Shown piece after piece: positions 32,351 through 41,233 of a stretch of 64,000 nucleotides of DNA; the first letter of the stretch is position 1; each line of letters begins with the position of its first letter. The translations under genes and the position numbers were made by a program. The DNA lies in assembly GCF_002078605.1 (NCBI RefSeq), contig NZ_MSJR01000004.1, positions 62,001 through 126,000 of the forward strand, written 5' to 3'. The notes below the pieces were generated by a model. It worked only from the letters and a program-made list of their open reading frames with translations, did not search any database and was not told where the DNA came from. The DNA comes from Salegentibacter sediminis. GTDB lineage: Bacteria; Bacteroidota; Bacteroidia; Flavobacteriales; Flavobacteriaceae.

Positions 32351-32548
32351 ATGGCGAGAGCGATGTTTGAATACACCAAAACTATACTTGACAAAGTTAG
32401 TTTTGACCCGGTGTTATTTTGCAAGGAAGTGAAAAAAGCCTTGCAGCGCCTTTTACCTCACGAGATTGAGGAGCTCAGAATCTGGATTGAAGCCTTAACC
32501 CGCAAAAATCCCGAATTGAATCAATGTTTAATCTATCTAAATCCATAA
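32351..32548 (+). CDS. small conserved-looking hypothetical protein
   Basis: 65 residues, soluble and helical (MARAMFEYTKTILDKVSFD, FCKEVKKALQRLLPHEIEELRIWIEAL). I have an impression of relatives in other Flavobacteriaceae but know no function. The gene is bracketed by a near-consensus -7 box (TATATTTA around 32264) and a strong terminator, which supports expression as a single unit. Confidence 0.65.
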   Translation: MARAMFEYTKTILDKVSFDPVLFCKEVKKALQRLLPHEIEELRIWIEALTRKNPELNQCLIYLNP

Positions 32549-32550
32549 AA

Positions 32551-32575
32551 AAAAGCGGCTGAAAGGCCGCTTTTT
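32551..32575 (+). terminator. terminator after the 65-residue gene
   Basis: AAAAGCGGC (32551-32559), loop TGAAAG, GCCGCTTTTT (32566-32575). The A-run and T-run on either side may let it work in both directions, serving the convergent oxyR gene as well. Confidence 0.85.
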
Positions 32576-32621
32576 CTTTTTAAAGACATTCTTAATCTTA
32601 AAGCTTAGGTGCAATTAGCTT

Positions 32622-33581
32622 CTAAGACTGCATTTCCTTTTTGTTGTTGCTTAGTGGACTTATAATCTTCACATTTTGAAAAGCAATGGCTCCCTTTACC
32701 ACTCCGGCAATGGTGCTGCGCAGGGCTTCTATGATTTGCATCTTTAGTTCACTGCGATTGTAGATAAGACTTACTTCTCTCGCGGGAACAGGATCTACAA
32801 AGGATCTCAGGTTTTCCTTTTCCGCATCTTTCATATCCAGGGTATGAAGATAGGGAAGGAGCGTCATTCCCAATCCTTCATTGGCTAGTTTAATAAGGGT
32901 TTCAAAGCTTCCGCTTTCGAGCTGGAAATGATCGTCATCATAATTCCTGCTAGCCTTACACAGGTTAATAACCCCATCTTTAAAACAGTGCCCATCTTCC
33001 AGTAAAAGAATATCGTCAATGTCAAGTTCATCAACTTTAATCTTTGTCTCTTTATGCAATCTATGGGAAGGGGGGATATATCCCACAAAAGGCTCATAAT
33101 AGAGCACGTTTTCTTTTATTCCGTTTAATTCCAAAGGGGTTGCTGCAATTGCGGCATCAAGATGACCTTCCCGAAGCCGCTCTATGATTGCCTGTGTGCT
33201 TAACTCCTCGATTTTTAATTTTACCTTAGGGTATTTCTTTATGAAATTACTGATGAACATTGGTAGTAAAGTAGGCATTATGGTAGGGATAACTCCCAAC
33301 CTGAAGATTCCGCCAATATAACCTTTCTGCTGATCTACAATATCCTGGATCCTATCGCTTTCATTCACGATATTCCGCGCCTGGTGTACGATCTTCTTAC
33401 CCGTTTCGGTAAGTTGAATGGGTTTTTTGGTTCTATCGAAGATCTGTACATCCAGTTCTTCTTCCAGTTTCTGGATTTGCATACTCAAGGTAGGCTGGGT
33501 AACAAACACCTTCTGTGCGGCCCGGGTAAAGTTCTTATGCTCGGCAACCGCCAGGACGTAATGTAATTGTGTTATTGTCAT
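32622..33581 (-). CDS. oxyR: hydrogen peroxide sensor, LysR family
   Basis: 319 residues. The N-terminal LysR helix-turn-helix (LHYVLAVAEHKNFTRAAQKVFVTQPTLS in part) is followed by the effector domain. Two cysteines, Cys199 and Cys208 (GHCFKDGVINLCK), have the numbering and spacing of the peroxide-sensing pair in E. coli OxyR, so redox sensing by disulphide formation is a sound inference. Targets such as catalase are not in the window. The promoter box TACATTTG precedes it. Confidence 0.93.
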   Translation of the reverse strand: MTITQLHYVLAVAEHKNFTRAAQKVFVTQPTLSMQIQKLEEELDVQIFDRTKKPIQLTETGKKIVHQARNIVNESDRIQDIVDQQKGYIGGIFRLGVIPTIMPTLLPMFISNFIKKYPKVKLKIEELSTQAIIERLREGHLDAAIAATPLELNGIKENVLYYEPFVGYIPPSHRLHKETKIKVDELDIDDILLLEDGHCFKDGVINLCKASRNYDDDHFQLESGSFETLIKLANEGLGMTLLPYLHTLDMKDAEKENLRSFVDPVPAREVSLIYNRSELKMQIIEALRSTIAGVVKGAIAFQNVKIISPLSNNKKEMQS

Positions 33582-33603
33582 AGATATTCATTTTCAGTAG
33601 ATG

Positions 33604-33611
33604 CAAATGTA
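33604..33611 (-). promoter_or_regulatory. oxyR promoter -7 box
   Basis: TACATTTG on the minus strand, exact TAnnTTTG, 23 bases before the oxyR start. No clear -33 TTG. Confidence 0.45.
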
Positions 33612-33662
33612 TAAGATTTTTCTATTAAGAAAAGAAAGATTTTTTATTTTCTATCAGGCTTA

Positions 33663-34994
33663 TTATAACAAGCCCCGGGCTTTGATCTCCAGGTATTTGT
33701 TGATGGTATTGATGCTTAATTCTTCGGGTTTGCTTAGCACCGCCTGTATCCCGTGTTTCTGAAGTTCCATTAACATCAGTTTTTTGTTTTGTGCAAATTC
33801 TTCGGCCACTATTTGATGGGCCGCCACGTTGACATCGCCGGGCCTGGCTTCAATAAGTTCGTGCAAACTGGTATTTTCAAAAAGTATGACCACCAGCAAA
33901 TGATTTTTTGCCAGGGCTTTCAGGGAAGCTAAACGCTTTTTCAATCCCGAAATATGTTCAAAATTGGTGTACAACATAAGCAAGCTGCGTTGGGGGAGTT
34001 GCTTTTTAAGGTGGGAATATAGAAGTCCGTAATCTGAATCAAAATAATTTGTCTCGATATTATAGAGGTGTTCCTGGATAAGGTTTAACTGGCTTATCCT
34101 GGAATTGGCTTTCAGCAGAAATTCTATTTTGTTCGAAAAACTAATCAATCCTACCTTGTCTTTTTTCTTCAGGGCGATATTGGAAAATGCCAGGCTGGCA
34201 TTTATGGCGTAATCCAGCAGGCTAAGTCCGGAGAAGGGCATTTTCATAACTCTACCCGTATCAATCACCGAATATACCGGTTGGGAGCGTTCATCCTGAA
34301 ACTGGTTTACCATCAGGTTGCCCTGTTTGGCTGTAGCCTTCCAGTTTATGGTTCTGGCATCGTCACCCCGAACATATTCCTTTATCTGCTCAAATTCCAT
34401 AGTATGGCCTATACGGCGAATCTTTTTCAGGCCGGGACGCGAGATACGCTGGTCGGTGGCCAGGAAATCCAGGTTTCGCATTTGCAAAAAGGAGGGATAC
34501 ACCTTTACCATCTGATCTTTATTGAAGGTATCCCGTTTTTTTACCAGGCCCAGGGTTCCGGAGCTAAAAACATTCAGCCTTCCAAAATGGTATTCGCCAC
34601 GGGCCACAGGTCGCACAAAATAATTAACTTCTTTTTCCTGGCCGGGATTCAGCTTAAAACGCATTAAGAAATCCCGCTTCTGAAACTGCACCGGCAGTTC
34701 ATCAATTACTTCACAGCTTAGCCTGAAATTACGGGAATTCCGGATTTTCAGCTTAACTTCATTTTCATCTGAATTTGAGAATTTTCCCGGAAGTATCCTT
34801 TCCGCAGTAATTCCCTTATCCTTAAACAAAATACTTATATCTATAAGCACTAAAAAAAACATAAGGACCACAGCCATCCAGGTGACGGCATACAAAAACG
34901 GGATCCAGTAGGAAAACAGGAAGCCCATCGCGATCCCAAAAAGGAGCACGAAGAAACGCTGAGTGAGGTATAGGGATTTCAGAAATTTTATCAC
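33663..34994 (-). CDS. DUF58 domain protein of the MoxR cluster
   Basis: 443 residues with a GTG start directly after the moxR stop (TAGGTG). Two N-terminal membrane helices are followed by a beta domain and the DUF58 region (EFEQIKEYVRGDDARTINWKATAKQGNLMVNQF in part), then a VWA-like part with VYSVIDTGRVMKM (degenerate metal site). DUF58 proteins act with MoxR-type AAA+ ATPases in assembling or protecting envelope complexes. Confidence 0.9.
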   Translation of the reverse strand: MIKFLKSLYLTQRFFVLLFGIAMGFLFSYWIPFLYAVTWMAVVLMFFLVLIDISILFKDKGITAERILPGKFSNSDENEVKLKIRNSRNFRLSCEVIDELPVQFQKRDFLMRFKLNPGQEKEVNYFVRPVARGEYHFGRLNVFSSGTLGLVKKRDTFNKDQMVKVYPSFLQMRNLDFLATDQRISRPGLKKIRRIGHTMEFEQIKEYVRGDDARTINWKATAKQGNLMVNQFQDERSQPVYSVIDTGRVMKMPFSGLSLLDYAINASLAFSNIALKKKDKVGLISFSNKIEFLLKANSRISQLNLIQEHLYNIETNYFDSDYGLLYSHLKKQLPQRSLLMLYTNFEHISGLKKRLASLKALAKNHLLVVILFENTSLHELIEARPGDVNVAAHQIVAEEFAQNKKLMLMELQKHGIQAVLSKPEELSINTINKYLEIKARGLL

Positions 34995-35996
34995 CTAACG
35001 TGGAATTTCAACCGAATGGCTTATCATTTCTATTACATCTTTCGGGCGCAGGCCTTCCATCTCGCGGTCGGGGCTAAGGATGAGACGGTGCGCTATAACG
35101 GGCTGCAGCATCTTCCTTATATCTTCCGGAATAACGAAATCTCTGCCGTTGATAGCAGCCATAGCCCTGGCACCATTCATAATAGCAATAGAGGCCCGGG
35201 GAGAAGCCCCCAGGTAAAGGTGCGGATGGTTACGGGTTTTACCAACTATCTGGGTTATATACTCCAGAAGCTTTTCTTCTATTTTGATCTCGTGAATCTG
35301 GTCTTTTATTTCTTCAAGACGGCCCGGTTCCAGAACGGCCTGGATATCGGTCTCGGGAAGCTTGCCTTTTCTTTGCTGGTGGCCTTTAAGGATGCTGAGT
35401 TCTTCTGCGGCGCTTGGATAATCTACTTCTATCTTAAAGAGAAACCGGTCCAGCTGAGCTTCGGGCAGGGCATAGGTGCCTTCCTGCTCTATGGGGTTTT
35501 GGGTTGCCAATACCATAAAAGGTGATTTCATAGCATACATTTTCCCGTCTATGGTCACCTGGCGTTCCTCCATCACTTCAAAAAGCGCGGCCTGGGTTTT
35601 TGCCGGGGCACGGTTAATCTCGTCAATAAGCACGATATTAGAAAAAATGGGGCCGGGTTTAAATTCAAATTCAGAGGTTTTCATATTTAAGACCGATGTT
35701 CCCAAAACATCGCTGGGCATAAGGTCTGGAGTAAATTGTATCCTGCTGAAACCTGTATTTAGCGTCCTGGCAAATAGCTTGGCGGTTAAGGTCTTGGCAA
35801 TGCCCGGCACGCCTTCAATAAGTACATGACTATTGGTGAGTAGCGCTACGATAAGTAATTCTACAAATTCCTCCTGGCCCACGATAATCTTAGCAAGCTG
35901 GGATTTTAGACTTTCTACCGATTCCTTCAGGTCTTCCAGAGGAATGCGGCTGTCAAAATTTATTTCGTTGTTAGACGGGGTTTCCTGATTTTCCAT
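34995..35996 (-). CDS. MoxR family AAA+ ATPase
   Basis: 333 residues from the ATG at 35996; an ATG at 36026 would overlap the previous gene further. Walker A is EGVPGIAKT, with IDEINRAPAKTQAAL as Walker B and sensor 1 in MVLATQNPIEQEGTY. The C-terminal AAA lid (LGASPRASIAIMNGARAMAA) is typical of MoxR. It probably acts as a chaperone that inserts metals or remodels VWA-domain partners; its partners here are the adjacent DUF58 and DUF4350/DUF4129 membrane proteins. Confidence 0.94.
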   Translation of the reverse strand: MENQETPSNNEINFDSRIPLEDLKESVESLKSQLAKIIVGQEEFVELLIVALLTNSHVLIEGVPGIAKTLTAKLFARTLNTGFSRIQFTPDLMPSDVLGTSVLNMKTSEFEFKPGPIFSNIVLIDEINRAPAKTQAALFEVMEERQVTIDGKMYAMKSPFMVLATQNPIEQEGTYALPEAQLDRFLFKIEVDYPSAAEELSILKGHQQRKGKLPETDIQAVLEPGRLEEIKDQIHEIKIEEKLLEYITQIVGKTRNHPHLYLGASPRASIAIMNGARAMAAINGRDFVIPEDIRKMLQPVIAHRLILSPDREMEGLRPKDVIEMISHSVEIPR

Positions 35997-37176
35997 TTTT
36001 TGGGTTTTTAAAGCTGGCAATGGCACGGGTGAGGTGCAGGAATTCTTCCTTGCTGATGTTTTGTTGTGCCCTAAGCTGTCTTATTTTGCTGAATAAATCT
36101 CTTGTTGCTGTTTCGTTATTTCCGCTTCTGGCCATTAGTTTTTGCTCAAATTCGGAGTCTAATTCCTGAGTGGACAGGCGGTACTGGCTGCGGATATAAT
36201 CTAAAAATAACTCAATTTTTTTTATGGTCATTTCCCGGTAGCGATTTTGCTCCAGGTACAAATTACTGATGTTTCGGGTATACTCATAAGTTTTGTTCTC
36301 CAAAGCTTTTACAATAGGAATTGGCCTTTGGCGGCGTTTCCCCTGAAAAACAAGATAGAGTACGCTTGCCAGTAATACAAAATAATAGGCCCATTTCAGG
36401 GCTCTATTGGCCAGAAGGTAATACAGCGGCGAACTGTAAAAGCTTTTCCCCGATTTATAATAATTGTCCCACAATAAAGTTTCAGAGGGATCCAGGTAAG
36501 CTAGTACAGCCTCTGCATATTGATAGTTTTCCTGCTGTAACAGAAAATAGTTGCTGAAGGCTTCGGGCGTGGAATGCACGAATATTTGCCCTTTTCCGAA
36601 GCTGGTTTGCACAAAATTAGGCTTTTGTTCTAATGGTTCCTCTGCAAAGACCGCGGTTCCCAGTACATTATGTTCCAGAGAATCGGTTTTGGTAAAGATG
36701 AGGGCTTCAATGTCGAAATTAAGCTTTGGCATTTCCGCCTCATTTTTAAGTTTTAATCCCGGCCGACTTTTAAAATCGGTATTCCTTAGGTTGGTGCGGG
36801 CTTCAAGTTTAAGGGTGTCTAATAAGTTCTTTCCGATATATCCTGCCGAAACAAAAACTGTATTTCCGCGGCTTACCCAGGCCAGGACCTTGTTGAGTTC
36901 GTTATCGTCAAAAACCACATGATCATTCAGAAAGAAATAAATGCCGTCGGGCGGTTCCTCTTTAGCTAGAAACTCAAATGGAGGCTGGTTGATTTCTTTG
37001 ATCTCCCGGGTGTTCTTCCAGCTTTCAAAGAAAGCAAAACTGCCAAGGGGAATCTTGTCTTTGCCCGAATAACTGGGGTTCATATTTAAAGGCTCGGGTT
37101 CGTTAGCTTCCAAAAAGCTTAGCGCCAGCACAAGTAGGAAGAAAAACGCGAATCCTATTTTCCAGCTTTTATGCAT
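35971..37176 (-). CDS. DUF4350 domain membrane protein of the MoxR cluster
   Basis: 401 residues. An N-terminal membrane segment (WKIGFAFFFLLVLALSFL), an extracytoplasmic DUF4350 domain with a glutamine-amidotransferase-like core (YFFLNDHVVFDDNELNKVLAWVSRGNTVFVSAG) and a second helix (LKWAYYFVLLASVLYLVFQ) before a helical cytoplasmic tail. It overlaps moxR by 26 bases and the DUF4129 gene by 8, so all are co-transcribed. Function is unknown outside the cluster. Confidence 0.82.
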   Translation of the reverse strand: MHKSWKIGFAFFFLLVLALSFLEANEPEPLNMNPSYSGKDKIPLGSFAFFESWKNTREIKEINQPPFEFLAKEEPPDGIYFFLNDHVVFDDNELNKVLAWVSRGNTVFVSAGYIGKNLLDTLKLEARTNLRNTDFKSRPGLKLKNEAEMPKLNFDIEALIFTKTDSLEHNVLGTAVFAEEPLEQKPNFVQTSFGKGQIFVHSTPEAFSNYFLLQQENYQYAEAVLAYLDPSETLLWDNYYKSGKSFYSSPLYYLLANRALKWAYYFVLLASVLYLVFQGKRRQRPIPIVKALENKTYEYTRNISNLYLEQNRYREMTIKKIELFLDYIRSQYRLSTQELDSEFEQKLMARSGNNETATRDLFSKIRQLRAQQNISKEEFLHLTRAIASFKNPKNGKSGNPV

Positions 37177-37909
37177 AGGTTCGGGTTTTTATCATTTTTT
37201 CACTCTCTAAAAAAGCTCTTTCTGCCAGGCTGAAATTCTCTTTGCTCACCTGGAAATCCCCATACCAGCTATACTCATATATGCGGGTTATTCTTTTAAA
37301 CTGATGCCGGAGTGCTTCAGATTTTAACTCTCCTGAATAATCCTGATTGGTCTTATCGAAGCTGTATTCGATTATGCCTTGCTCATCCATTTTTCGAAGC
37401 GTTTCCAGGTAATGATACCTTATGGCCAACCGGTAGTTTTCTTCAGCCACCGCTTTTTTTATCAATTTGCTGATATCTTCAGACTTAATGATCTTTTCTT
37501 CTTCTGAATAAAATACCCGGGCATTTTTTCCCGCAGGAGCTGCAGCATAGGCCGGGTTAAGTTTTACAAAAAGCCAGGCTACCAGGAATAAAACCATTAA
37601 TAGCAAAAGATAAGGGAGAATTGTTATAAAAAGATCCAGGATGCTTCCCGGTTCATAACTCCCGAAGAGCCAATCTATAAAAGCCTGGAATTTTTTATTG
37701 ATCCAGCCTTTGAATTGTGTCCACCAGCCGGTAGAGGTTTCCCGCTCCAGGTAGCCGAAATCCCTGTCGTTTCTCCATTTTTCAAGAAGACCTTTCTCAA
37801 ATTCGACCTTCTGAAAATTGGTGGGTTCCCGGCCAATACTATCTTCCTGCGGAAATGCTTTTCCGAAGAAAAAAAGAAATAATGCTATTACCGGGAGCAG
37901 TTTTTTCAT
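37169..37909 (-). CDS. DUF4129 domain membrane protein of the MoxR cluster
   Basis: 246 residues. A signal-like N-terminus (LLPVIALFLFFFGKAFPQ), a region with a Trp-rich amphipathic stretch (WWTQFKGWINKKFQAFIDWLFG), a membrane helix (ILPYLLLLMVLFLVAWLFVKL) and the C-terminal DUF4129 domain (ISKLIKKAVAEENYRLAIRYHYLETLRKMDEQG in part). DUF4129 is often linked to transglutaminase-like or MoxR partners. The start overlaps the next upstream stop by one base. Confidence 0.82.
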   Translation of the reverse strand: MKKLLPVIALFLFFFGKAFPQEDSIGREPTNFQKVEFEKGLLEKWRNDRDFGYLERETSTGWWTQFKGWINKKFQAFIDWLFGSYEPGSILDLFITILPYLLLLMVLFLVAWLFVKLNPAYAAAPAGKNARVFYSEEEKIIKSEDISKLIKKAVAEENYRLAIRYHYLETLRKMDEQGIIEYSFDKTNQDYSGELKSEALRHQFKRITRIYEYSWYGDFQVSKENFSLAERAFLESEKMIKTRTYA

Positions 37910-38766
37910 CAGGAATTATTTCCGAGCTTATCGATGCGTTCATAGGTGCCGGTAAAGTTCTTTTTTTCATTTAAATGAAAATAAAGAAAGGCAACCCCAA
38001 TGGGGATTATAGAATAAAAGATATACTGGACCAACGAAGAAACAATACTAAAAAGGATATACACCCAGTCTATCATCTCGCTCATATCTGCTGCCGAACC
38101 TTCGCTAACACTGGTAAAAGCCCTCACGAATGTGTAAATTATTAAGGGCAACTGAAAGATAAGGCTTATCACATAAATAATTATCCATATAAAAACCAGG
38201 GTCAAAAAACTCATCCACCAGTTATCTTTCACCAGCTTAAAACCTTCGGCAATGCTCTCGGTGATGCTTTGCTGTTTAAAAATGAGGGCGGCCATGGCGA
38301 TACTAAGCGGAACGCTTACATATATTCCGGGGATTAAAAAGAGCATCATCCCGGCGAAGATAAAAATCCAGGAAATGATGTTAAGTCCGAACATTTTTCC
38401 CAGGTCATCTTTGGACCAGGCAGCAACTTCAGATTCTTTTATCTCTCCTTCATTTTCAATATAAGATTTTATCAGGTTAAAAACCGTGGCATATACCACC
38501 GAAAAATATAGGAGCAGGGTAAGGCCCAGAATTCCGAAGGAAATAAGGAAGCCTCCCGATAAAAATGCTTCAGTATTCAGCGGATCGCCAAGAGTACTAT
38601 AGGAATAATAGCTTATTGCAGCAATAAGCAATAAAAATGCCGGGCCGGCTACTTTTAAAAGTAACCTGAAATAAGTCTTATAATTTTCTCTGAGGAATTT
38701 AAAGCTAATGCTTATAATTTCCCCCATTTCCCGTTGTTGTTTAAACTGAATTAGGTCGCGGTTCAT
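37909..38766 (-). CDS. multi-helix membrane protein of the MoxR cluster
   Basis: 285 residues with about six membrane segments (FLLLIAAISYYSY, FLISFGILGLTLLLYFSVVYATVF, IISWIFIFAGMMLFLIPGIYVSVPLSIAMAALIF in part). No catalytic motif is evident; it resembles uncharacterised membrane proteins that accompany SpoIIM/RDD genes in Bacteroidota. It shares a TGATG junction with the DUF4129 gene and overlaps the SpoIIM-like gene by 26 bases. Confidence 0.7.
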   Translation of the reverse strand: MNRDLIQFKQQREMGEIISISFKFLRENYKTYFRLLLKVAGPAFLLLIAAISYYSYSTLGDPLNTEAFLSGGFLISFGILGLTLLLYFSVVYATVFNLIKSYIENEGEIKESEVAAWSKDDLGKMFGLNIISWIFIFAGMMLFLIPGIYVSVPLSIAMAALIFKQQSITESIAEGFKLVKDNWWMSFLTLVFIWIIIYVISLIFQLPLIIYTFVRAFTSVSEGSAADMSEMIDWVYILFSIVSSLVQYIFYSIIPIGVAFLYFHLNEKKNFTGTYERIDKLGNNS

Positions 38767-39727
38767 CGTTGATTTTTATTTTTTTATAAAGATAGCCTGG
38801 GTAAAATACATAGTAAAAGAGGATAAGGGCCAATGAACCTGAAATAATCAGGATCGCCAGCCAGTCGGGCATTTGGGTAATTCGGGTAACAAAACCTTCC
38901 AGGAAGCCTGCTATGATAAAGAAAGGCAGGGTACTCACCACTATTTTGAGTCCGCTTTTTATACCTCGCGTAAAGGAGGCCAACCGGGTATAAGTGCCGG
39001 GAAAGAGCATGCTTTTCCCTAGCACCAGTCCTGCACAGCCGGCAATGACGATTACCGAAATCTCTATGGTGCCGTGTATCCAGATAGTCCTGGCCGATTC
39101 CCACAAGAGGCCCTGCTCGTAAAAAAAATACTGAAAGGAGCCCAGCATAATGGCATTTTGCATCATCACAAACACGGTTCCTATCCCGGCGAAAATTCCC
39201 AGTACAAATACCATAAATGCCACTCTGATATTATTTATAGTGATGCCCAGGAACATATCGGTTTGGGCCATTTTTTTATATACCGCCATGGGGTCGTTTT
39301 CGGCAATGTTTTGTAGCGTCATATTCACATATTCATCTCCCATGATGAACCTCACAAAGGCCGCATCTCCCGATGCGGAGAAAGCGCCAACCACCGCGAA
39401 CAAAATGAAAATTAAAAAGCTTAGCAGGAGCTGTTTCTGGTGTTTATAGAATTCCAGCGGAAACTCCCGTGTAAAAAATTTGATTATCCGGCTACCGGGT
39501 TCCTTACGGCTATGGTAGATCCTGCGGTGTGCCGTGGCTGCCAATGCGTTGAGATAAGACGTGGTGTTGCTTTTGGGGTAAAATGTTTGTGCATAGCTCA
39601 AATCGTCGCTTACCTCAATATATAAAGCCGAAAGCTGATCGGGACTAAGCGAAGTTTTATTCTCAAGGAGGCTTTCAAACTTTAACCATTTATCCTTATT
39701 TTGCCTAACAAAGGCTGCCTCGCGCAT
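38741..39727 (-). CDS. stage II sporulation protein M (SpoIIM/DUF95) family
   Basis: 328 residues from the ATG at 39727 (MREAAFVRQNKDKW). A TTG at 39748 is open but less likely. An N-terminal cytoplasmic part is followed by membrane helices including QLLLSFLIFILFAVVGAFSA, INNIRVAFMVFVLGIFAGIGTVFVMMQN and EISVIVIAGCAGLVLGKSMLFPGTY, which define the SpoIIM family. In non-sporulating bacteria the role is unknown. It opens the MoxR operon and diverges from the RDD gene over 34 bases. Confidence 0.86.
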   Translation of the reverse strand: MREAAFVRQNKDKWLKFESLLENKTSLSPDQLSALYIEVSDDLSYAQTFYPKSNTTSYLNALAATAHRRIYHSRKEPGSRIIKFFTREFPLEFYKHQKQLLLSFLIFILFAVVGAFSASGDAAFVRFIMGDEYVNMTLQNIAENDPMAVYKKMAQTDMFLGITINNIRVAFMVFVLGIFAGIGTVFVMMQNAIMLGSFQYFFYEQGLLWESARTIWIHGTIEISVIVIAGCAGLVLGKSMLFPGTYTRLASFTRGIKSGLKIVVSTLPFFIIAGFLEGFVTRITQMPDWLAILIISGSLALILFYYVFYPGYLYKKIKINDEPRPNSV

Positions 39728-39761
39728 AGTTTTGTTATTAAGACTCAAAGAAACATATTAA

Positions 39762-40475
39762 ATGGATAATTTTCAAATTGAAACTGCTCAAAATATCAGT
39801 ATTCGTCAAAATGTGGCGGGCATTGGGGATCGCATCCTGGCTTTTATCGTAGATAGTTTTATTTTAGGGTTTTACCTTATTTTTAGTTCCTTTATGATTG
39901 CAGGCACCGGCCTGGATGCTGCGGGCGAATTCGTTTATTATCTTATCCTGGGGGTGCCGCTTTTACTTTATTACCTGCTTTGGGAAAGCCTTTGGAATGG
40001 ACAAACACCCGGAAAGAAAATCCTGAAGTTACGGGTGGTAAAGATGGATGGCTCCCGTCCCGATTTCTCTAATTTTGTGATTCGCTGGTTGTTGCGACTA
40101 ATAGATATAAGCATAAGCAGTGGGGCGATTGCCGTGGTAAGTATTCTTCTTAACGGAAAAGGACAGCGTCTGGGCGATATTGCTGCTGGTACAACAGTGA
40201 TTAGCGAAAAGAAACAAATTGGTCTTGAAAATAGCCTGGGAGTGGAGCTTCCTGAAGATTATCAGCCGCTTTATCCTCAGGTGAGTATGTTGAAAGATTC
40301 AGATATTCAGGAGGTAAAAAACCTTTACCGAAATGCTAAAATAAACGGGAATCATCAAATTATCATTATGCTCTCTAAAAAGTTATCCGATTTGCTGGAT
40401 ATAAATCCGCAGCAGCAACCCAGTGATTTTGTACAAAAGGTGATCTCAGATTATAATTATTATACGGGCCGCTAG
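39762..40475 (+). CDS. RDD family membrane protein
   Basis: 237 residues. The RDD domain contains two or three helices (FIVDSFILGFYLIFSSFMIAG, VYYLILGVPLLLYYLLWESLWNGQTPGKKI, LIDISISSGAIAVVSILL) with the Arg-Asp pairs GIGDRILAFIVD and RLGDIAAGTTVI. A soluble helical tail follows. RDD proteins are proposed transporters or partners of MoxR/SpoIIM clusters, and this gene sits divergent to such a cluster. It ends 2 bases before the convergent PPIase gene. Confidence 0.88.
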   Translation: MDNFQIETAQNISIRQNVAGIGDRILAFIVDSFILGFYLIFSSFMIAGTGLDAAGEFVYYLILGVPLLLYYLLWESLWNGQTPGKKILKLRVVKMDGSRPDFSNFVIRWLLRLIDISISSGAIAVVSILLNGKGQRLGDIAAGTTVISEKKQIGLENSLGVELPEDYQPLYPQVSMLKDSDIQEVKNLYRNAKINGNHQIIIMLSKKLSDLLDINPQQQPSDFVQKVISDYNYYTGR

Positions 40476-40477
40476 GT

Positions 40478-41233
40478 TTATTCGATAATTTCTACATCTA
40501 TTTCAATGTTATCAATTGGCCATTCAGATTGGCCTGTTTTTACTTTCGATATTTCATCGGCAACATCCATCCCTTTGGTAACGCGGCCAAAAACAGTATG
40601 CTCATTGTCCAGGTGGTGGGCGCCGTCGGATTTGGTGACTATAAAAAACTCAAAAGGAGAGGAAGCCTTGCTTACATTCTGCTCGCTGTATTTTGCTGCT
40701 GAAAAAGCGCCCCGAACATGCCAGTGTCCTGCTTCAAATTCATTGGGAATTAGATAAGATCCTATTTTACTCCTGTGGCGGGAGGTCTCCCTGTTATCTG
40801 AGTTTCCACCCTGAATGACAAAATTGGGAGCAACCCGGTAAATATAGGTATGATCGAAATACTTATCTTTTGTTAGCATGATGAAATTTGCACGGTGTAG
40901 AGGAGTATCCCTGTAAAGACTAACTTCAATATCCCCAAAATTGGTAATAATCCTGATGCGGGTTTCAGGGTTGTTTTCTCCATATTCTGTTAAAGTGGGA
41001 ATCAATTCTTCCTGCTCAATAGGGAAATCTATACTGCTTACTCCTTCTTCTTCAGGGGCTTCTGTTTCGGCTTTTTTCTCCTGAAGGCGCATCAGGGAAT
41101 CTACTTTGGTTTGCTTGTTTTTAAGGCTATCTGCAGTGGTTTCAGTATTATTTTTAGAAGAAGATTGCTTATCTTCACAACTGCTGAAGGTCAAAATAAA
41201 GACAAAGGATAAAACAGAAAGTTTTCGTATCAT
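40478..41233 (-). CDS. cyclophilin-type peptidyl-prolyl isomerase, lipoprotein
   Basis: 251 residues. A lipoprotein signal ends in LTFSSC (lipidated Cys at 19). A charged linker precedes the cyclophilin domain (residues about 80-245): TNFGDIEVSLYRDTPLHRANF, YIYRVAPNFVIQGG with the catalytic Arg, SSPFEFFIV and TVFGRVTKGMDVADEI. It should catalyse proline isomerisation in the periplasm and help folding. Its start codon lies within the CATG shared with the divergent NUDIX gene. Confidence 0.93.
   Translation of the reverse strand: MIRKLSVLSFVFILTFSSCEDKQSSSKNNTETTADSLKNKQTKVDSLMRLQEKKAETEAPEEEGVSSIDFPIEQEELIPTLTEYGENNPETRIRIITNFGDIEVSLYRDTPLHRANFIMLTKDKYFDHTYIYRVAPNFVIQGGNSDNRETSRHRSKIGSYLIPNEFEAGHWHVRGAFSAAKYSEQNVSKASSPFEFFIVTKSDGAHHLDNEHTVFGRVTKGMDVADEISKVKTGQSEWPIDNIEIDVEIIE

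Noticed and set aside
41106-41231. N-terminal extension of the NUDIX protein starting at 41106
   Set aside because: It lies entirely antisense to the PPIase signal and linker region and adds no NUDIX-family sequence; the ATG at 41232 gives the family's usual N-terminus.
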